Assembly (NCBI RefSeq): GCF_004210375.1
Contig: NC_134837.1
Span: forward strand, 159,257,310-159,321,309
Direction of reading: 5' to 3'
Source: Tachypleus tridentatus
Lineage: Eukaryota; Arthropoda; Merostomata; Xiphosura; Limulidae
DNA: 64,000 bases
The notes beneath the pieces were generated by a model. It was not told where the DNA came from and searched no databases. It was given only the letters and a program-made list of their open reading frames with translations. Below are positions 1-11,185 of this stretch, one piece after another; the stretch's first letter is position 1, and every line of letters starts with the position of its first letter. The position numbers and the translations under genes were made by a program.

Positions 1-903
1 TCCCGTTACTGTATATTTTGTGGTCTTAGGTTCGCCTCATAGGTAAAGGGAAAATCCAACTATTTAAAAACTGCTCTAGAAATTAGAGGTAAAAGGTGTT
101 GACTAATAATCTTTCATCTTGTTAATCAGCTCAAAATTAATGATGACTAGCCCAGGCATAGTTGAGTGAGAATATCCAAAAATTAAACAAACAAGTTATG
201 GAAGATGTTTCAAATGTCACTTGAACGCTGTACTAGTTTATAGGATACACTCAAACTTTTTGCTTTCAAAATCGATGCTGTACTAAAGCCATTCATTCGA
301 GGTCTACCCACATTCATTTAACAAAATCTTCAAAGAAATATCAAAACAAATGTTAACTTTCTAAAATGTTAGAATAGCAACCGACATTTGGTGCACTCTT
401 TAGTTATTGTAGTACAATAACTAAAGTTTGCTATTACAAGATTTTGGAAAATTATTATTTGTTCCCATGTTTATAGTTTTGCAAATAAAATAACCAAAAT
501 GTTTGAAACATATTAAGTACTTTGTTTGAAAAAAATAATTAAATAAAAAGGACAGAATAGCAGTTTTCGATGTGCTTTATTAAGAGTGTCTGAGCTAAAG
601 CACATAATGGGCTATCTACACTTTATCCACCACGGGAAACCAATCCAGAATATTGGTGTTTTAAGCTCATAAAGGTATTGCTCCCGCTGGCTGGACCGGA
701 ACTAAAGCACCAACTTCCTGCAGTTATGAATGGGAGCATGTTACGCTATTACATGAAGTTAATTTCTTCGAATGTTCCATTTACCTTAAACATATTTAAT
801 AATAACATCAAACAACGCACTGATATAAATCTATAACATACATAACTAAAACAATGAAGCGATACTATCGCTCGAGTAAGTAAAAAGAAACAATGGACTA
901 TAC
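1..903. other. AT-rich non-coding DNA with a SINE-C remnant
   Basis: No credible coding exon is visible. Bases 586-665 read like a decayed minus-strand SINE-C copy: an AGCACATAATGGGCTATCT block, then a CCACCACGGG block. The rest is unique AT-rich sequence with short homopolymers. The short open frame at 749-934 on the minus strand has no recognisable domain and mostly reflects low stop density. Confidence 0.5.
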
Positions 904-1069
904 CTAGTAAGCCATTATTAGTTGATGATGCCACTCGTGGATTAGGGTTTCTCGTTGTTCCAAGCTGCTTCTCGGCTTATTCTCCTCCACTTTGTTAGCC
1001 ATTACCTTCCAGCAGTTTTCTATGGGGTTGAGATATGAAATGTTGCCTAGCCAGGGTAGGATCTTGAAG
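904..1069 (-). pseudogene. Tc1-like transposase C-terminal remnant
   Basis: Read on the minus strand, this segment has an open frame containing SYLNPIENCWKVM, then a charged stretch and EWHHQL, ending in TAG at 904-906. It aligns by eye with the last catalytic block of Tc1/mariner transposases (usually SPDLNPIENLW), where the glutamate of NPIEN or the neighbouring aspartate completes the DDE/D triad. Here the SPD part is changed to ISY. No N-terminal helix-turn-helix, no first or second catalytic aspartate and no terminal inverted repeats were found nearby. It is a dead 3' end of an old element, different from the copy at 49.8-50.8 kb. Confidence 0.55.
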
Positions 1070-2858
1070 ATAGTCCTTCAACTGAAGCAATGAAGTAAAA
1101 CCTAAGATGTATATTTAATACCCATGGAGTGAAATTTCCTCGTTATATCACTCCTACTGCATAAATACATGAATATTACCAACTGTATTAGTCCTGTGGC
1201 TTGGAGCACCAAAGCTCCACCAAAATGATCCCAATTTGTTGACTTTTACCTTATCTTGAGGATTTCAATGGACTTGTTGGTACTATATTATCTGAACTTT
1301 AATTATATAGATAAGCATGTGAAATGTTTATATAGCGTAAGCTAACTTATCCTTTTACTTAAGACGCCAGAATGTTACTTCACGTTTCTGTGAGTAAAAG
1401 GTTTTAGAAAAGCAGGATGTGATCATCTTTGAACCTCACCAATCCTTCCCTTAGGATTAGCCACACACTTTAAAAACTTGTTTATTTTGACCTCAAGGAT
1501 ATTGAAGTTGGACTTAGTAGAGTTTCTTGTATTTAGTTTATTTGCTGAGATAGAAAATTTGAAAATTCTGGTCTATCCTCCTATGCGAATGATACTTGCA
1601 TAACTCTGAGAAGACTTATAAACATCTAAGTAAATGAAGTTATTCAGGAGGTTTTTACCTTATCTTCGTCTTACCAAATTGTCTTAGGCCTTTGTATCAA
1701 GAACCCAAATTAGACAAGTGGAGTGTTTTTGTATACTTTAAAGATATAATTTTGCATTTCACACTGCTCATGTGTAAGCCTTGAATTATAATGATCACAT
1801 TCACACGAGCCCTGTTTTACTTTTGTTTTTAATACAGTAACGTCAAGAAGATTTTAATCTTAGTCACCACATGGTTATCACACCCATTTCGAATTTGAAG
1901 TGTTTATGGAAACTTTAGTTACTTTAGAAAATTAAATATTGCACTGTTTTTTATTGTAGGTCAGAGGACGCACTAAACTAGGTATATTAATACACTTGCT
2001 TTAATGCTATCTAATAATTGTTATTGATAAATGTACTTCGAGTTTAACCTCAATGATCCAGAAAATAAAATCTGCATAGAAAAGCCGTTATGTTAACCAG
2101 TTTTTATCTAAGGCACGTGACTACAGTCAATGTAAATCTGATTAACAATGATGCCATAATTGCATACAGAACACTTGCATGAATACCTGAATATACAGTA
2201 ATGGAAATGTTTATTGAAAAGGCGAAAAAAAGTGACATAAAAGGAAAATAATATAGCAAACTAACATTCTATTGTGTGAAAATTAACTGCATCAGAATAT
2301 AGTAAAATTTAATATTTCACACTGTGATTTGTTGTCATTAAACTACTGAGAAAGTTCCACACCATTATAAAACACAAATAAAGCTACAGGCTGTAACATT
2401 ACGCCCAGTACCAGTAGTAGTACTGTGAATATATTCATGGTTCTCAGGTCTAGTATATTGCATGACAACTAAGGAGAAATCAAGTTCTGCCTGATAAAGG
2501 ATGGATATTTTATGCGAAAAATACAATACTTCGTGCCACAGTAGAAGCTGTATGCAAGACTTTTAAATGAGAATTTGAAAATGATACTCTTAATAACAAA
2601 ATTGGTATTTGGAGAAAACGAAACTTTTCAAAGTGATGTTAATTATCTTAGGGTGTGCTTTTCTGAGATAAAAGACAGTCTATTACAGGTGTGAAGATTA
2701 CTTCAAGAAAAGTAAGATACACATTAGTGCCATAGAGTTTTAGTGAGTTTGTAGCTGCTCGAAAATCACAGTTGGCCAAATAAAAGGTTGAAATAGGAAT
2801 TGGAATAAAATAGTAAAATAAATAAAGTTTAATTGTACATTTTACAGTTTATTTGATG
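1070..2858. other. AT-rich stretch with nothing recognised
   Basis: I see no coding exon, RNA gene or named repeat. Content is unique AT-rich sequence with scattered short A and T runs. Confidence 0.5.
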
Positions 2859-2972
2859 TTAAGCACAAAGATACATGCTAGGAACCGGATTTCGATGCCC
2901 GTTATGAACAGAGAACAGATAGCGTATTATGTAGCCTTGTGCTTAATTACAAATAAACAAACAAACAAACCA
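2859..2972 (+). mobile_element. SINE-C copy with inverted tails
   Basis: The plus-strand 3' part shows the SINE-C signature: a TTTCGATGCCCG box-B-like block, then CAGATAGCGTATTATGTAGC and a (CAAA)n tail at 2950-2972. The left end carries the same tail sequence in inverted orientation: TTAAGCACAAAGATACAT at 2859-2876 matches the reverse complement of 2929-2946 at 16 of 18 positions. The element can fold back on itself. It may be two head-to-head truncated copies, or this may be the family's true structure. Confidence 0.6.
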
Positions 2973-2975
2973 AAC

Positions 2976-3090
2976 ACAAACTGCATAATGGACTATCTGT
3001 GCTGTATCCACTGCAAATATTAAAACTATTTTGTGTGTGTGTGTGTGTTATAAGCTTTCAGGCTTACCGCTGAGCCACCGTGGCGCTACT
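2976..3090 (-). mobile_element. SINE-C remnant with (GT)n insertion
   Basis: The minus-oriented family C pattern is visible: ATAATGGACTATCTGTGCTGT, then after a (GT)9-like run at about 3032-3048, CTTACCGCTGAGCCACCGTGG. The middle, which holds the box-B-like part, is lost or replaced by the dinucleotide run. It lies directly beside the copy at 2859-2972 in the opposite orientation. Confidence 0.55.
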
Positions 3091-5644
3091 CTTTACAATT
3101 GAATAAAAATGTAAAATGTTGGGCAAAATGAGTGATAACTGGTTCAACAGCAGATAGCAAAACAAGTTTGGTATTTCACCACAACAACGGTGTTTTTGAT
3201 TTACATAAATTTGATAGTACTCTGTTTGCTACGAAATACACCAGGCTCTGTTCTATCATATTATTTCCGTAAGAACACGCACGATTCATTAGCGGGAATT
3301 CATCTTCCACAAAGACAATGGCCCCAGGTGTAATGTCAATGTGGTGAATGATATATTTAGGGTAAAGAGACTGATGAACCATTTATAACCATAGCTTAGC
3401 CTGCTCATAACCCTGATATGAACATTCTTGTGAGATAAGTTGAAACTGAGAAAATCAAAAAGCAACTGAACATCTCGGCTGAAATGTGGAGAGTAATATA
3501 TGATATTTGAAATATTGTGTTACGAATGTTCCATTCGTAAGTTAGTGAATTATATGGCAACATGAAACAACGTTTAGTAATGTGTGTAAAGTAAATGGCT
3601 CAGATAAAAATTCTGTTGCATTCTAGAAATTATTTGCTTTTCTCTTATATGTTATGTGCTACTTTTTTTAATCATTACTACATTTACCATGTAGATGCCA
3701 TTACAAACTATTTGTGACTTCCGTGTGTATATTGCTAGTGTATTTCCATAGCTATTTTTATTGCTGTATATTATATATACATATATGCAACCGTGGTAAA
3801 GCATTTTGATTTTTAGACAGCCACTGCTAAGTAAAACATTCTGATTTTCTTCAAATTCAATGCCAACCTAAGCATCCTGGTTTTTCTCTACATAACCAAC
3901 GCCATCCAAAACACTCTTTTTCTAAACATATTTTGTAGTTACTAAATCATAGTAATTTTTATATGCGATCAATCTCTGCCAAGGACTTTAGTTTTTTAAC
4001 TGCTACTTTTACGAAACGTTTAACTGCCACTTTCGTTGCTACTTACACATATTAATTCTTTTTTGAACATCGTTGACTACTTTGAGTGATCCTTCACATC
4101 AAGTGTTAAGACTACAATTCAAAAGCTAAAGCAAATAATCTTCGCCAAACTTTTGTTTAGCTTGTTTATTTTTTCACTCAAGTATGTGAAAAATATGGCT
4201 TTTCTGTGTGATGTTTGATGTATTATGAAATCAATCGAATCAGTACCATAAGAGCCAGAAATATCAAAAACTATTTTTCTATAGTTAATGTATGTGTCAA
4301 ACATATATATCTTGTGATACAGCTGTAATAATCAAGACGATATAGAGAAGATTTTCTTTTTGAATTTTCTTGAAGGTGATAAAAGCGAAGGAAAAGACAC
4401 CGATCAAAGAACGGCATAAAAGGTCAACAAAATTCAACAAACAGAATATTATATTATTGTAATGAAAGTACAAAATAGAACTCTACAAACATTGTGCCAA
4501 TTGTAGAAACAGCGTGCCTAAATTAAATGTGTAATAACTTTAATATTTTTTATTGTTAATAAACAGATACATTGATGTATAACAGCATTAATCAGAATAA
4601 CAATTAGTTTCGCTACAAGACTTATCCTCTAATGTGAGACTGAAACAGAACAAAGGGGATAAAGATCAAAGAGCAAACAAAATGACATCGGATAAAGTAA
4701 TGCAGGAGAAACTGGCACCAGTCAGACGAACGAAAGAGTTATAAGCAACATACCAGAGAATAATGTATAATAGAATAAAACGGGATGATAGACAAATTGT
4801 ACTTTAAAAATTACGTCGCGTAATACGCTGCGAACAATAACAAAACAAAGAAAAAAATATTCGATATTTTGACATTTAAGCTGTTTGACACTGCATAAGA
4901 AATGCCGAACAAAGTTAACCAAATATTTCACAGAGAACGATTTTCTTATAAAAATATCATATTTGCTGTTTAGTAAGGTGAAGAAGACTAAATGCGTTTG
5001 CTCAAAATTTTCCTCATGCATTAATATGAGAAATAATTGTTCCATTTTATATTATCCGTATTATATAAAAACTGGATCAACGTATCTACCAAACTAATCT
5101 TTTTAAAGTTTCAAAAAAATTAAACCTCCAAAGTTTAATTATCTGTCATGAATTTATGAAGGAATATCTAATACACTAAAATTTCAACTTTATCTAAATT
5201 GCTTAAGAAAAAATAAAGTCTTCGAGAAAAACGCTTCTCTTCATTTCGTTACTATCTGAGACTCTCGTTATAAAAAGACTAAGACATTACAACACATATA
5301 TGTTATATCAGCAGTTTAAGGTTTAATATGAAATAAAAAATGACAGTACAAAGCAATTAACTCTATAAAAGAAGAAACGTTTTGAATTACAGGTAATGAA
5401 GTTCTTTGTGTAATGACATATTTAATTACAGTAGATGTAGGCAAAATTGTTATATTAATTAAGAATAAATTAAATATAGAGACTTTAGAAAGATGGTACA
5501 TTTAACTAATGAGTGGAATCACTAAATTGAATTTATATTACATTATGTCTGTAATTAAGGATGTTAACAGCTATATTAACTGCAGCGAGATCAGAAATGC
5601 CAGTTTTAAGTTATTAAAGTGGTTGTTGTTACTGTTGTTTAGAA
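3091..5644. other. AT-rich stretch with nothing recognised
   Basis: Several short open frames occur on both strands (for example 4722-5045 minus and 4885-5097 plus), but they overlap each other, have strongly AT-driven composition and show no domain. There is no tRNA-like fold and no obvious repeat. Confidence 0.5.
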
Positions 5645-5760
5645 TTACGTTCATTCAAAGCTGCACGATTGGCTGTCTGTGCTTTGCCCACCATGGGTAT
5701 CGAAACTCAGTTTTTAGCGCTGTAAAGTCACGGATATAACGCTGTACTACTGGGGGGGGC
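5645..5760 (-). mobile_element. SINE-C copy
   Basis: The minus-strand family C layout is clear: AAAGCTGCACGATTGGCTGT (tail side), CCCACCATGGGTATCGAAAC (complement of the box-B-like block), a GCGCTGTAA segment, then AACGCTGTACTACTGGGG ending in a run of eight G. The G run is the family's terminal GGGGGC extended. The open frame over it (5509-5739) is not a gene. Confidence 0.7.
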
Positions 5761-5896
5761 TACTAATATGATACATTTGAACAGAGAGTGTAAATATTAT
5801 ATTTCATTTAAAACAACGAAAAAAACACATTTAAGTCGTCTATGAATCAGCTACGTAATGATAAATTAGTTTATACAAGTCACAACTCTCGTAACA

Positions 5897-6085
5897 GCTT
5901 CTTTGAACTAATAACATACGCCAGTGAAGACTGGACAGGCTACTTTGAGCTAAAATGGAGCGATATATGTGGATAAATACTGAAGTGGTTACTTTAATCC
6001 AAAGTGAGGTGTTGTATGTGGGTAAACACTAGTGTGGCTACTTTGAACTAAAATGGAGTGATATATGCAGGTAACGACTGGATTT
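5897..6085. repeat. Short tandem array, 49-bp unit
   Basis: Three 49-bp units begin at 5939, 5988 and 6037 with GCTACTTTGARCTAAAATGG-like starts, and a degraded unit precedes them at 5897. Units differ by roughly 20-30 percent, so the array is old. No coding frame is kept. Sequence from 6086 to 6180 has further CAGTG-AC echoes but no clear unit. Confidence 0.7.
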
Positions 6086-6724
6086 AACGCACTTGAGTAA
6101 AGTAAGATAATAAATGCTGTTGAAACTGAAGCGACTGCAGTGAGTGACACGGTACACTTAAGTGAAGACTAGAACAGCAGATATTTTAAGATGCCACTTA
6201 AGTTATATTGCAAATCTTTTTTCATTATTATTTCTTTTTCTTTCGAAATTACAGTTGGGCTCAATGTAAGGTAGAGGGGACAACCATTATGACTCGAATA
6301 AATGGCAAAGACTTAGAGACTACTATTTCACTCTGGATTTAAAACTCATAGTGATCGTCTTTATCCTTAGATATGATGTAATTTTTAGTCATTGATATTT
6401 GAAACCTATTTTGTGATATGAGGGTAGATTTAGATGCAAGAATCCGTCAGATGCGATCGTTGATTCTAAATTTATAAAAGAGAAGATCGCTTCTAGTTTC
6501 CTCTGTAGATATCAATAGATATATCAAAAGTGTTTGGAGAAAGAAGTGCATGAAAAAACAAAAACTCCTCATTTTAATAAGGCTACTTGATCCTAAAGCA
6601 ACCTACTACGCATGCGTAGTATGTGTTTTGTTAAAAGGTCTAATTACTTATTTCATTTTGACCCCTCTGATACGTATTAATAGTTTCATTATTATCTGTT
6701 TCTGTAAGATGACATGGTTCTAGC
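6086..6724. other. Unique sequence with an 18-bp palindrome
   Basis: No gene is seen. Bases 6604-6621 form a perfect 18-bp palindrome, TACTACGCATGCGTAGTA, in otherwise AT-rich DNA. Its GCATGC core with flanking CpGs resembles an NRF1-type site, though only one of many explanations is regulatory. Confidence 0.5.
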
Positions 6725-6850
6725 CCCCCGCTAGTACAGCGGTATGTCTTCGGATTTACAACGCAAAATCAGGGGTTCGATTCCCCTCGGTGGGTTCAGC
6801 AGATAGCCCGACGTGGCTTTGCTATAAGAAAACACACACAAACACACACA
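6725..6850 (+). mobile_element. SINE-B copy, (CA)-tailed
   Basis: This is a well preserved copy of a short tRNA-derived SINE. The head GCTAGTACAGCGGTATGTC looks like a box A and D-arm. GGGGTTCGATTCCCCT is a perfect T-arm with box B. CCCGCT near the start can pair with the GGTGGG after the T-arm as an acceptor stem. It is followed by CAGATAGCCCGACGTGGCTTTG (6800-6821), an A-rich link and a CACACAAACACACA tail. Head and tail together are only about 125 bp. Confidence 0.85.
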
Positions 6851-8697
6851 AGACGTGGCTCTATGCGTATAACACAAGCAGCGATCCCTAGAATAGTCGT
6901 AGGCTGCTTCTAGAAGTCGTAGGAAAACTATGTTGTTGACAAGAATAATTCAAAGAAAAAAAGGAATAGAAAACACGTATGTCTGAGTTAAACTGTTCTG
7001 TCCTTTCTTCAAACACTTTGACATATCCACCGATATCCATAAAAATAATCAGAGACCATCTACTCTTTCGTAACAAAGTAACCAATGACTGTCACGTCTG
7101 AGGGATATTTGTATTCAAACACATCTTCGTTACGTAAAATACTTGTTAGAAGTCTAGGCTTGGAACGACACCAAAGCTAGGGACATGGATGAATACTACG
7201 TGATCGTGTTTTCAATTTAGATTGGAATAGAAATTTTAAGATCCAGCTATCTATTTGAGCTGTAATACTTCTTGTGTCGAAATAACATTTTGAAAGAAAA
7301 TGAGGTTATAAAGTGAAAAAATACAAAATGATTAAAAAAAGGAAATAAAAAAGAATTTTCATTTAAGGAGCTCCTTACTATAAGTGTTTTCTTTTAATTT
7401 CACCGATATTTCGTGTGACACAATGAATAAACGGCCAAATCAGCTATCCTTAAGATTCAGGCATAGCTATCCCTAGTTTAGAAACGTTGACGAGCTGTGT
7501 ATTGCAGCTTTAGCCTTAGAGTTTTATTAAGCAACCCGGCATGTTAACTTGCTACATTGGATATAGGTGCTGTGCTAGGTGTGTAAGTAGAAAGACTCTT
7601 ACCATGACATAAGAAACACAAACAATTGTACCTGGGAACTGTTTTTAGACATAATATTCAGTAAGACGTGTATAAATAGTTCAAAAAATAAAAAATTATG
7701 CATGCTATAAAAGTGTAATATTTGTATGTATTTATTCTTTTTAATAAACTGATTCATATAAAACGAATTTCCTTGAACAATAAGGTGCGCTTCGGGTTAT
7801 TTGTGCTGTGCATTCACTGGGATCTAACTACGAATTAAAAAAATTATAAGCCTTCCAATTTATCATTGAGCTTCATAGAATGATTACCTCGGCGAAGTGT
7901 GTTTCTGTTTAAAGATTAGCTGGTATTAGAAAGTTATCATTTTTGTGATAAATATTAAAAGTAAATTGGCTTATATTTTACTGACATTTTTACTGTGTGT
8001 TTACAAAAAAGTCTACACTGCGAGAATGATTATGAGCCTTTAAATTTCGAAATGTTTTATTAAAAAACAAATAGGTTTTCATATTAATTTATAGGTTACT
8101 TTACATATATTTATATTTCTCAGTGCACTGACTGAACTGACGTAGGACATTACAGTGTATGCCCTAGATAAATCACACTAGCGTTTGTCATTCTGAAGAT
8201 GATTACCAGTTGGAACATCTGCTTTCTTAATTTTAGTGAACCATGTAAGTTCTTAAATTATATTATTTTTGCGCGGTATTGTAAAACCGCATTAACTTCA
8301 ATAGCACGCAAAAATCTAATAGCAGAGCTCTTACACTTGCAGGCTGTGTTAAACAGATTAATCTGTCGTTTCGCTTGAGTAATGAAGTCAAAAAGCTGGA
8401 GAAGATTATTTCAGGTTGTAAGTAATGTTTGTACCAGTATTAGGGTATTACTAGATGTTTAAGTGTTTACACGAAGATAGAGTATGAATAATTCTAGTCA
8501 GGATAGAATAAAATAAATAAGCTATAATTTATACATACTGGGTCAGTGGCTTTTGTGGTTTCTTGGAATGTGTACTCATTTGTGTTTAAAAATGTATCTC
8601 AGTACAACTGGTATGGGTATTAACACTTTTATTCTGAGATGCATTTTATTTCAAGTGGATTTCTCGTTATTAAGAATCATTTGTGTTCAGTTGTTTG
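6851..8697. other. AT-rich stretch, weak SINE-C echo
   Basis: No coding exon is recognised. About 7785-7880 faintly follows the minus-strand SINE-C pattern (GGGTTATTTGTGCTGTGC, then TATAAGCCTTCC and ATTGAGC) but is too diverged to be sure. The rest is unique. Confidence 0.45.
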
Positions 8698-9048
8698 TCA
8701 ATTGTTACAGCATGAAATGTCATAAGTAACGTTTTCGTCGACCACAATAAAATTATAAACATTACGAGAAACTTCCCAAACTTTAGTCCTCTCAGAGTAG
8801 CTATAAAACACTAGGTTTTCGTATTTGACCATCTTGGGTATAAGGTTAGAAGAGGCTAACAACCACCAATGGTGAATAGTTCTTATGTTCTTCCCATGGT
8901 GCAATGCGCGTAGCAGACTCCTCTCCATATGTAACTGAAGTCTACAGTCAACGTGTGCCGTATCACGAGAGCACGTGCTCGGAAAGAGATCAGATACTTT
9001 AAATTTCACGACAGTTTCACAGAATCCTTCACTAGTGTTACGGAACAC
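8698..9048 (-). CDS. Unrecognised 116-residue open frame
   Basis: This is an open frame of 116 codons in a segment somewhat richer in G and C than its surroundings. The C-terminal half reads as plausible protein (for example SYSERTKVWEVSRNVYNFIVV), but I recognise no domain, signal peptide or repeat, and the upstream edge has no convincing splice acceptor. It could be an exon of an unknown gene, a decayed mobile-element fragment or a chance frame. The length is at the edge of what chance gives in a 64-kb AT-rich window. Confidence 0.2.
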   Translation of the reverse strand: MFRNTSEGFCETVVKFKVSDLFPSTCSRDTAHVDCRLQLHMERSLLRALHHGKNIRTIHHWWLLASSNLIPKMVKYENLVFYSYSERTKVWEVSRNVYNFIVVDENVTYDISCCNN

Positions 9049-10033
9049 ACAAATAAGCAGCTTATAAATGAATGTTGCTGTCCTTAAGATATTCTTCGTT
9101 TTTACAAATAAGAAACTTTTATTCCAGTGAACTGGTATTTTAAATCTAACGACCTTTAAGTAAACACATATCCCATTTTAAACGAGAGCTGCTTTAGTTC
9201 ACGCGTGTGTTTGTTGAACAACTATGAATTCCGAATTTCTGACGTCGAGTGGATGAGGTTTTCTAAATCTTAGGCGGTAAATACGTCAAGTAGCGTGAAA
9301 CTGGATCTATACTGTGGTATGTACTGACCCATAGATTTACTAGTTTCTGAGTAAACAGGGTGAATTAACGCTACCACAAGTTTTACAATAGAGATCTTTA
9401 AAATATTCACTTTTTCGCCAACTAATATTTTGTTCTTTTAATTATAGTTAATCTTTTAGACAATACTGTATTCTTTCAGATTCGATTTTAAAGGTACGCA
9501 TTTCCAAATAATCTGTTTTACACTAATATTTCGCTTAGTTACTTTCTTTTGTTTATGAATACAATTTTAATACTTCTGAGCTTTTACTCGTTTCCAAAAA
9601 GGAAAGAAAACGTGCTAGAGTTATTTTAGGAGATGTGAAAAACTCACGAGAAGTACGCTGTGCTACGTTCAGGAATTCGTTCGGTCATCTAAAGTATGAA
9701 CAGCCTCATTGAATCTTTTCATGAGTTTGATTTGTTCATTCTTCATCCCAAGACATTAAACGGTTGTTTCCTTGTGTATGTTGTGAAGGGAAGTCATTTA
9801 CAAGCAATCTGGATTGTATAAAACGTTCAATGTACTCAAATAGTTTTAAGATTACGATATGGATAGTTGAAAGAAAGCAATAGCAATATGTTTATCTTCT
9901 TCAACTGAGTTTTACATTAGAAAAGTAAAGATTTTCATGTGCTATACAGTAATTCAAAAATAACGTTAGTTCTTCATAAAATGAAGCTGTTAGATCTTTG
10001 TAGTAAGTTACACATTACAATAATTCTTAGCAA
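9049..10033. other. AT-rich stretch with nothing recognised
   Basis: No exon, RNA gene or repeat family was identified. Confidence 0.5.
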
Positions 10034-10183
10034 TCACGGTCAAGCGTAAGTACGTGTGTGTTTTCTTATGGCAAAGCAGCATCGGACTATCTGCTGAGTC
10101 CATGGATGTGAATCGAGCCCCCTGATTTTAGCGTTGTAAATCCGTAGACTTACCGCTGTACTAGCGGGACACTCACGGTCAAG
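10034..10183 (-). mobile_element. SINE-B copy with 11-bp target duplication
   Basis: A minus-oriented SINE-B fills 10045-10172. It reads from the (GT)n tail through GCAAAGCAGCATCGGACTAT and ATCGAGCCCCCTGATTTTAG to TTACCGCTGTACTAGCGGG. It is flanked by a perfect direct repeat TCACGGTCAAG at 10034-10044 and 10173-10183. This is a target-site duplication of the length expected from target-primed reverse transcription. Confidence 0.9.
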
Positions 10184-10356
10184 TCTCATTTGAGCAAAGT
10201 TTACAATTATAGCTTGCAACACTACGGCGATCATAGGCTTTGGTCACTGAAATCGAAGACTTTTTGTGTTATGTAAAATACTTGTTCCAAAATAATTGTG
10301 TAAATATTTACGATATGCATATTAGGCAACAAGTGAAGAGAAGTTAATTTGGTATT

Positions 10357-10497
10357 TAAAAAAGATTCCCACACTAGTACAGCGGTAAGTCTACGGATTT
10401 AGAACACTAAAATCAGGGATTCGATTCTCTTCGGTGAACTCAGCAGATAGCCTGAGGTGGCTTTGCTTTAAAATACACACACACATTAAAAAAAAGA
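10357..10497 (+). mobile_element. SINE-B copy
   Basis: A plus-strand family B copy lies at about 10366-10486: CACTAGTACAGCGGTAAGTC head, AGGGATTCGATTCTCTTC (box B with one change), CAGATAGCCTGAGGTGGCTT and a (CA)n tail. Flanking TTAAAAAAGA and TTAAAAAAAAGA look like an A-rich target duplication. It lies 180 bp from the previous copy in the opposite orientation. Confidence 0.85.
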
Positions 10498-10933
10498 CAG
10501 AACAAGGAAGAAATGTCCTCGTACTTAAACGTAAAAATTCTGTAAATTTAAAATTTAGTTTCATAAAACTGACAAACAGTGTACAATAATTATTTATCTA
10601 TATAAGTAGTTTCATTATTTCATATTCTGATAGCAGGTGAAAGTTTTCGCTAAATTTGGTTTGGAAATGTGGCATAAACGTAAAGGTGAATTTTACAGAA
10701 AAAAGAAAACTTTGCAGTCAAAAGAACTACTCATACTGATTAATTTTGCAGGTTTACATTTTTTTTATTAAAAATATGTGCTAATAAATGAAACATAGAA
10801 CTTGGTGCAGAAAGAGCTCTTTCCGAGCGGCAATCCGAACGTTTTAGTTTTTACGTTTGCCGCTAGGAAAAGTACTGTGTCGTAATAGTTGCCAAACAAA
10901 CCTCCAACGCCAGTGCGTTGAATGTAAATAAAC
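10498..10933. promoter_or_regulatory. Possible promoter side of the 10934 exon
   Basis: The last 130 bases before the ATG at 10934 are richer in CpG than the surroundings. AGCGGCAA at 10826-10833 and TTGCCGCT at 10857-10864 form an inverted 8-bp pair separated by 23 bases, just upstream of the putative first exon. No TATA box is evident. A promoter role is inferred from position only. Confidence 0.3.
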
Positions 10934-11175
10934 ATGGCCAGTGCATACGGAGAAACAGAGGCGGAGTCTGTTTTGACTTTGTGTTCTGAACAGTGTCGAG
11001 TAGCGCCATATCAATTCGATCCTACTCTGAACGAACCTAGAACAGCTACTTTTGACACAGATCTGACAAGTTCTAGTGATGAAGACAGTTCCACGAGTGA
11101 GAGTAACGGAACTGAGGGTGATACTGATAGCGCCCAGGCCGGTTGCGAGTCGGTCACACCTCCAGTGGAAGAATG
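10934..11175 (+). CDS. Candidate first exon, P2X7-intracellular-domain-like protein
   Basis: The ATG sits in a strong start context (AACATGGCC). The 80-codon frame is hydrophilic. It has SEQCRVAPYQFDPTLNEP near residues 18-35, a serine- and acid-rich stretch (SSSDEDSSTSESNGTEGD) around residues 45-62, and ends in PPVEEW. This order, a Pro-Tyr-x-Phe-x-Pro motif followed by an acidic SSSDE region and then Glu-Trp, resembles from memory the N-terminus of invertebrate proteins whose C-terminus matches the P2X receptor 7 intracellular (cysteine/zinc) domain. That cysteine-rich part would lie in a later exon outside what I can identify. The donor is a weak GTTAGC at 11176, splitting the Trp codon in phase 2. 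Without splicing the frame stops at 11185. It faces the THAP exon on the other strand. Confidence 0.35.
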
Positions 11176-11185
11176 GTTAGCCTAA

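Noticed and set aside
4722..5097. Overlapping 107- and 70-codon frames on opposite strands
   Set aside because: Both are AT-driven, mutually exclusive and have no domain, signal or splice context.
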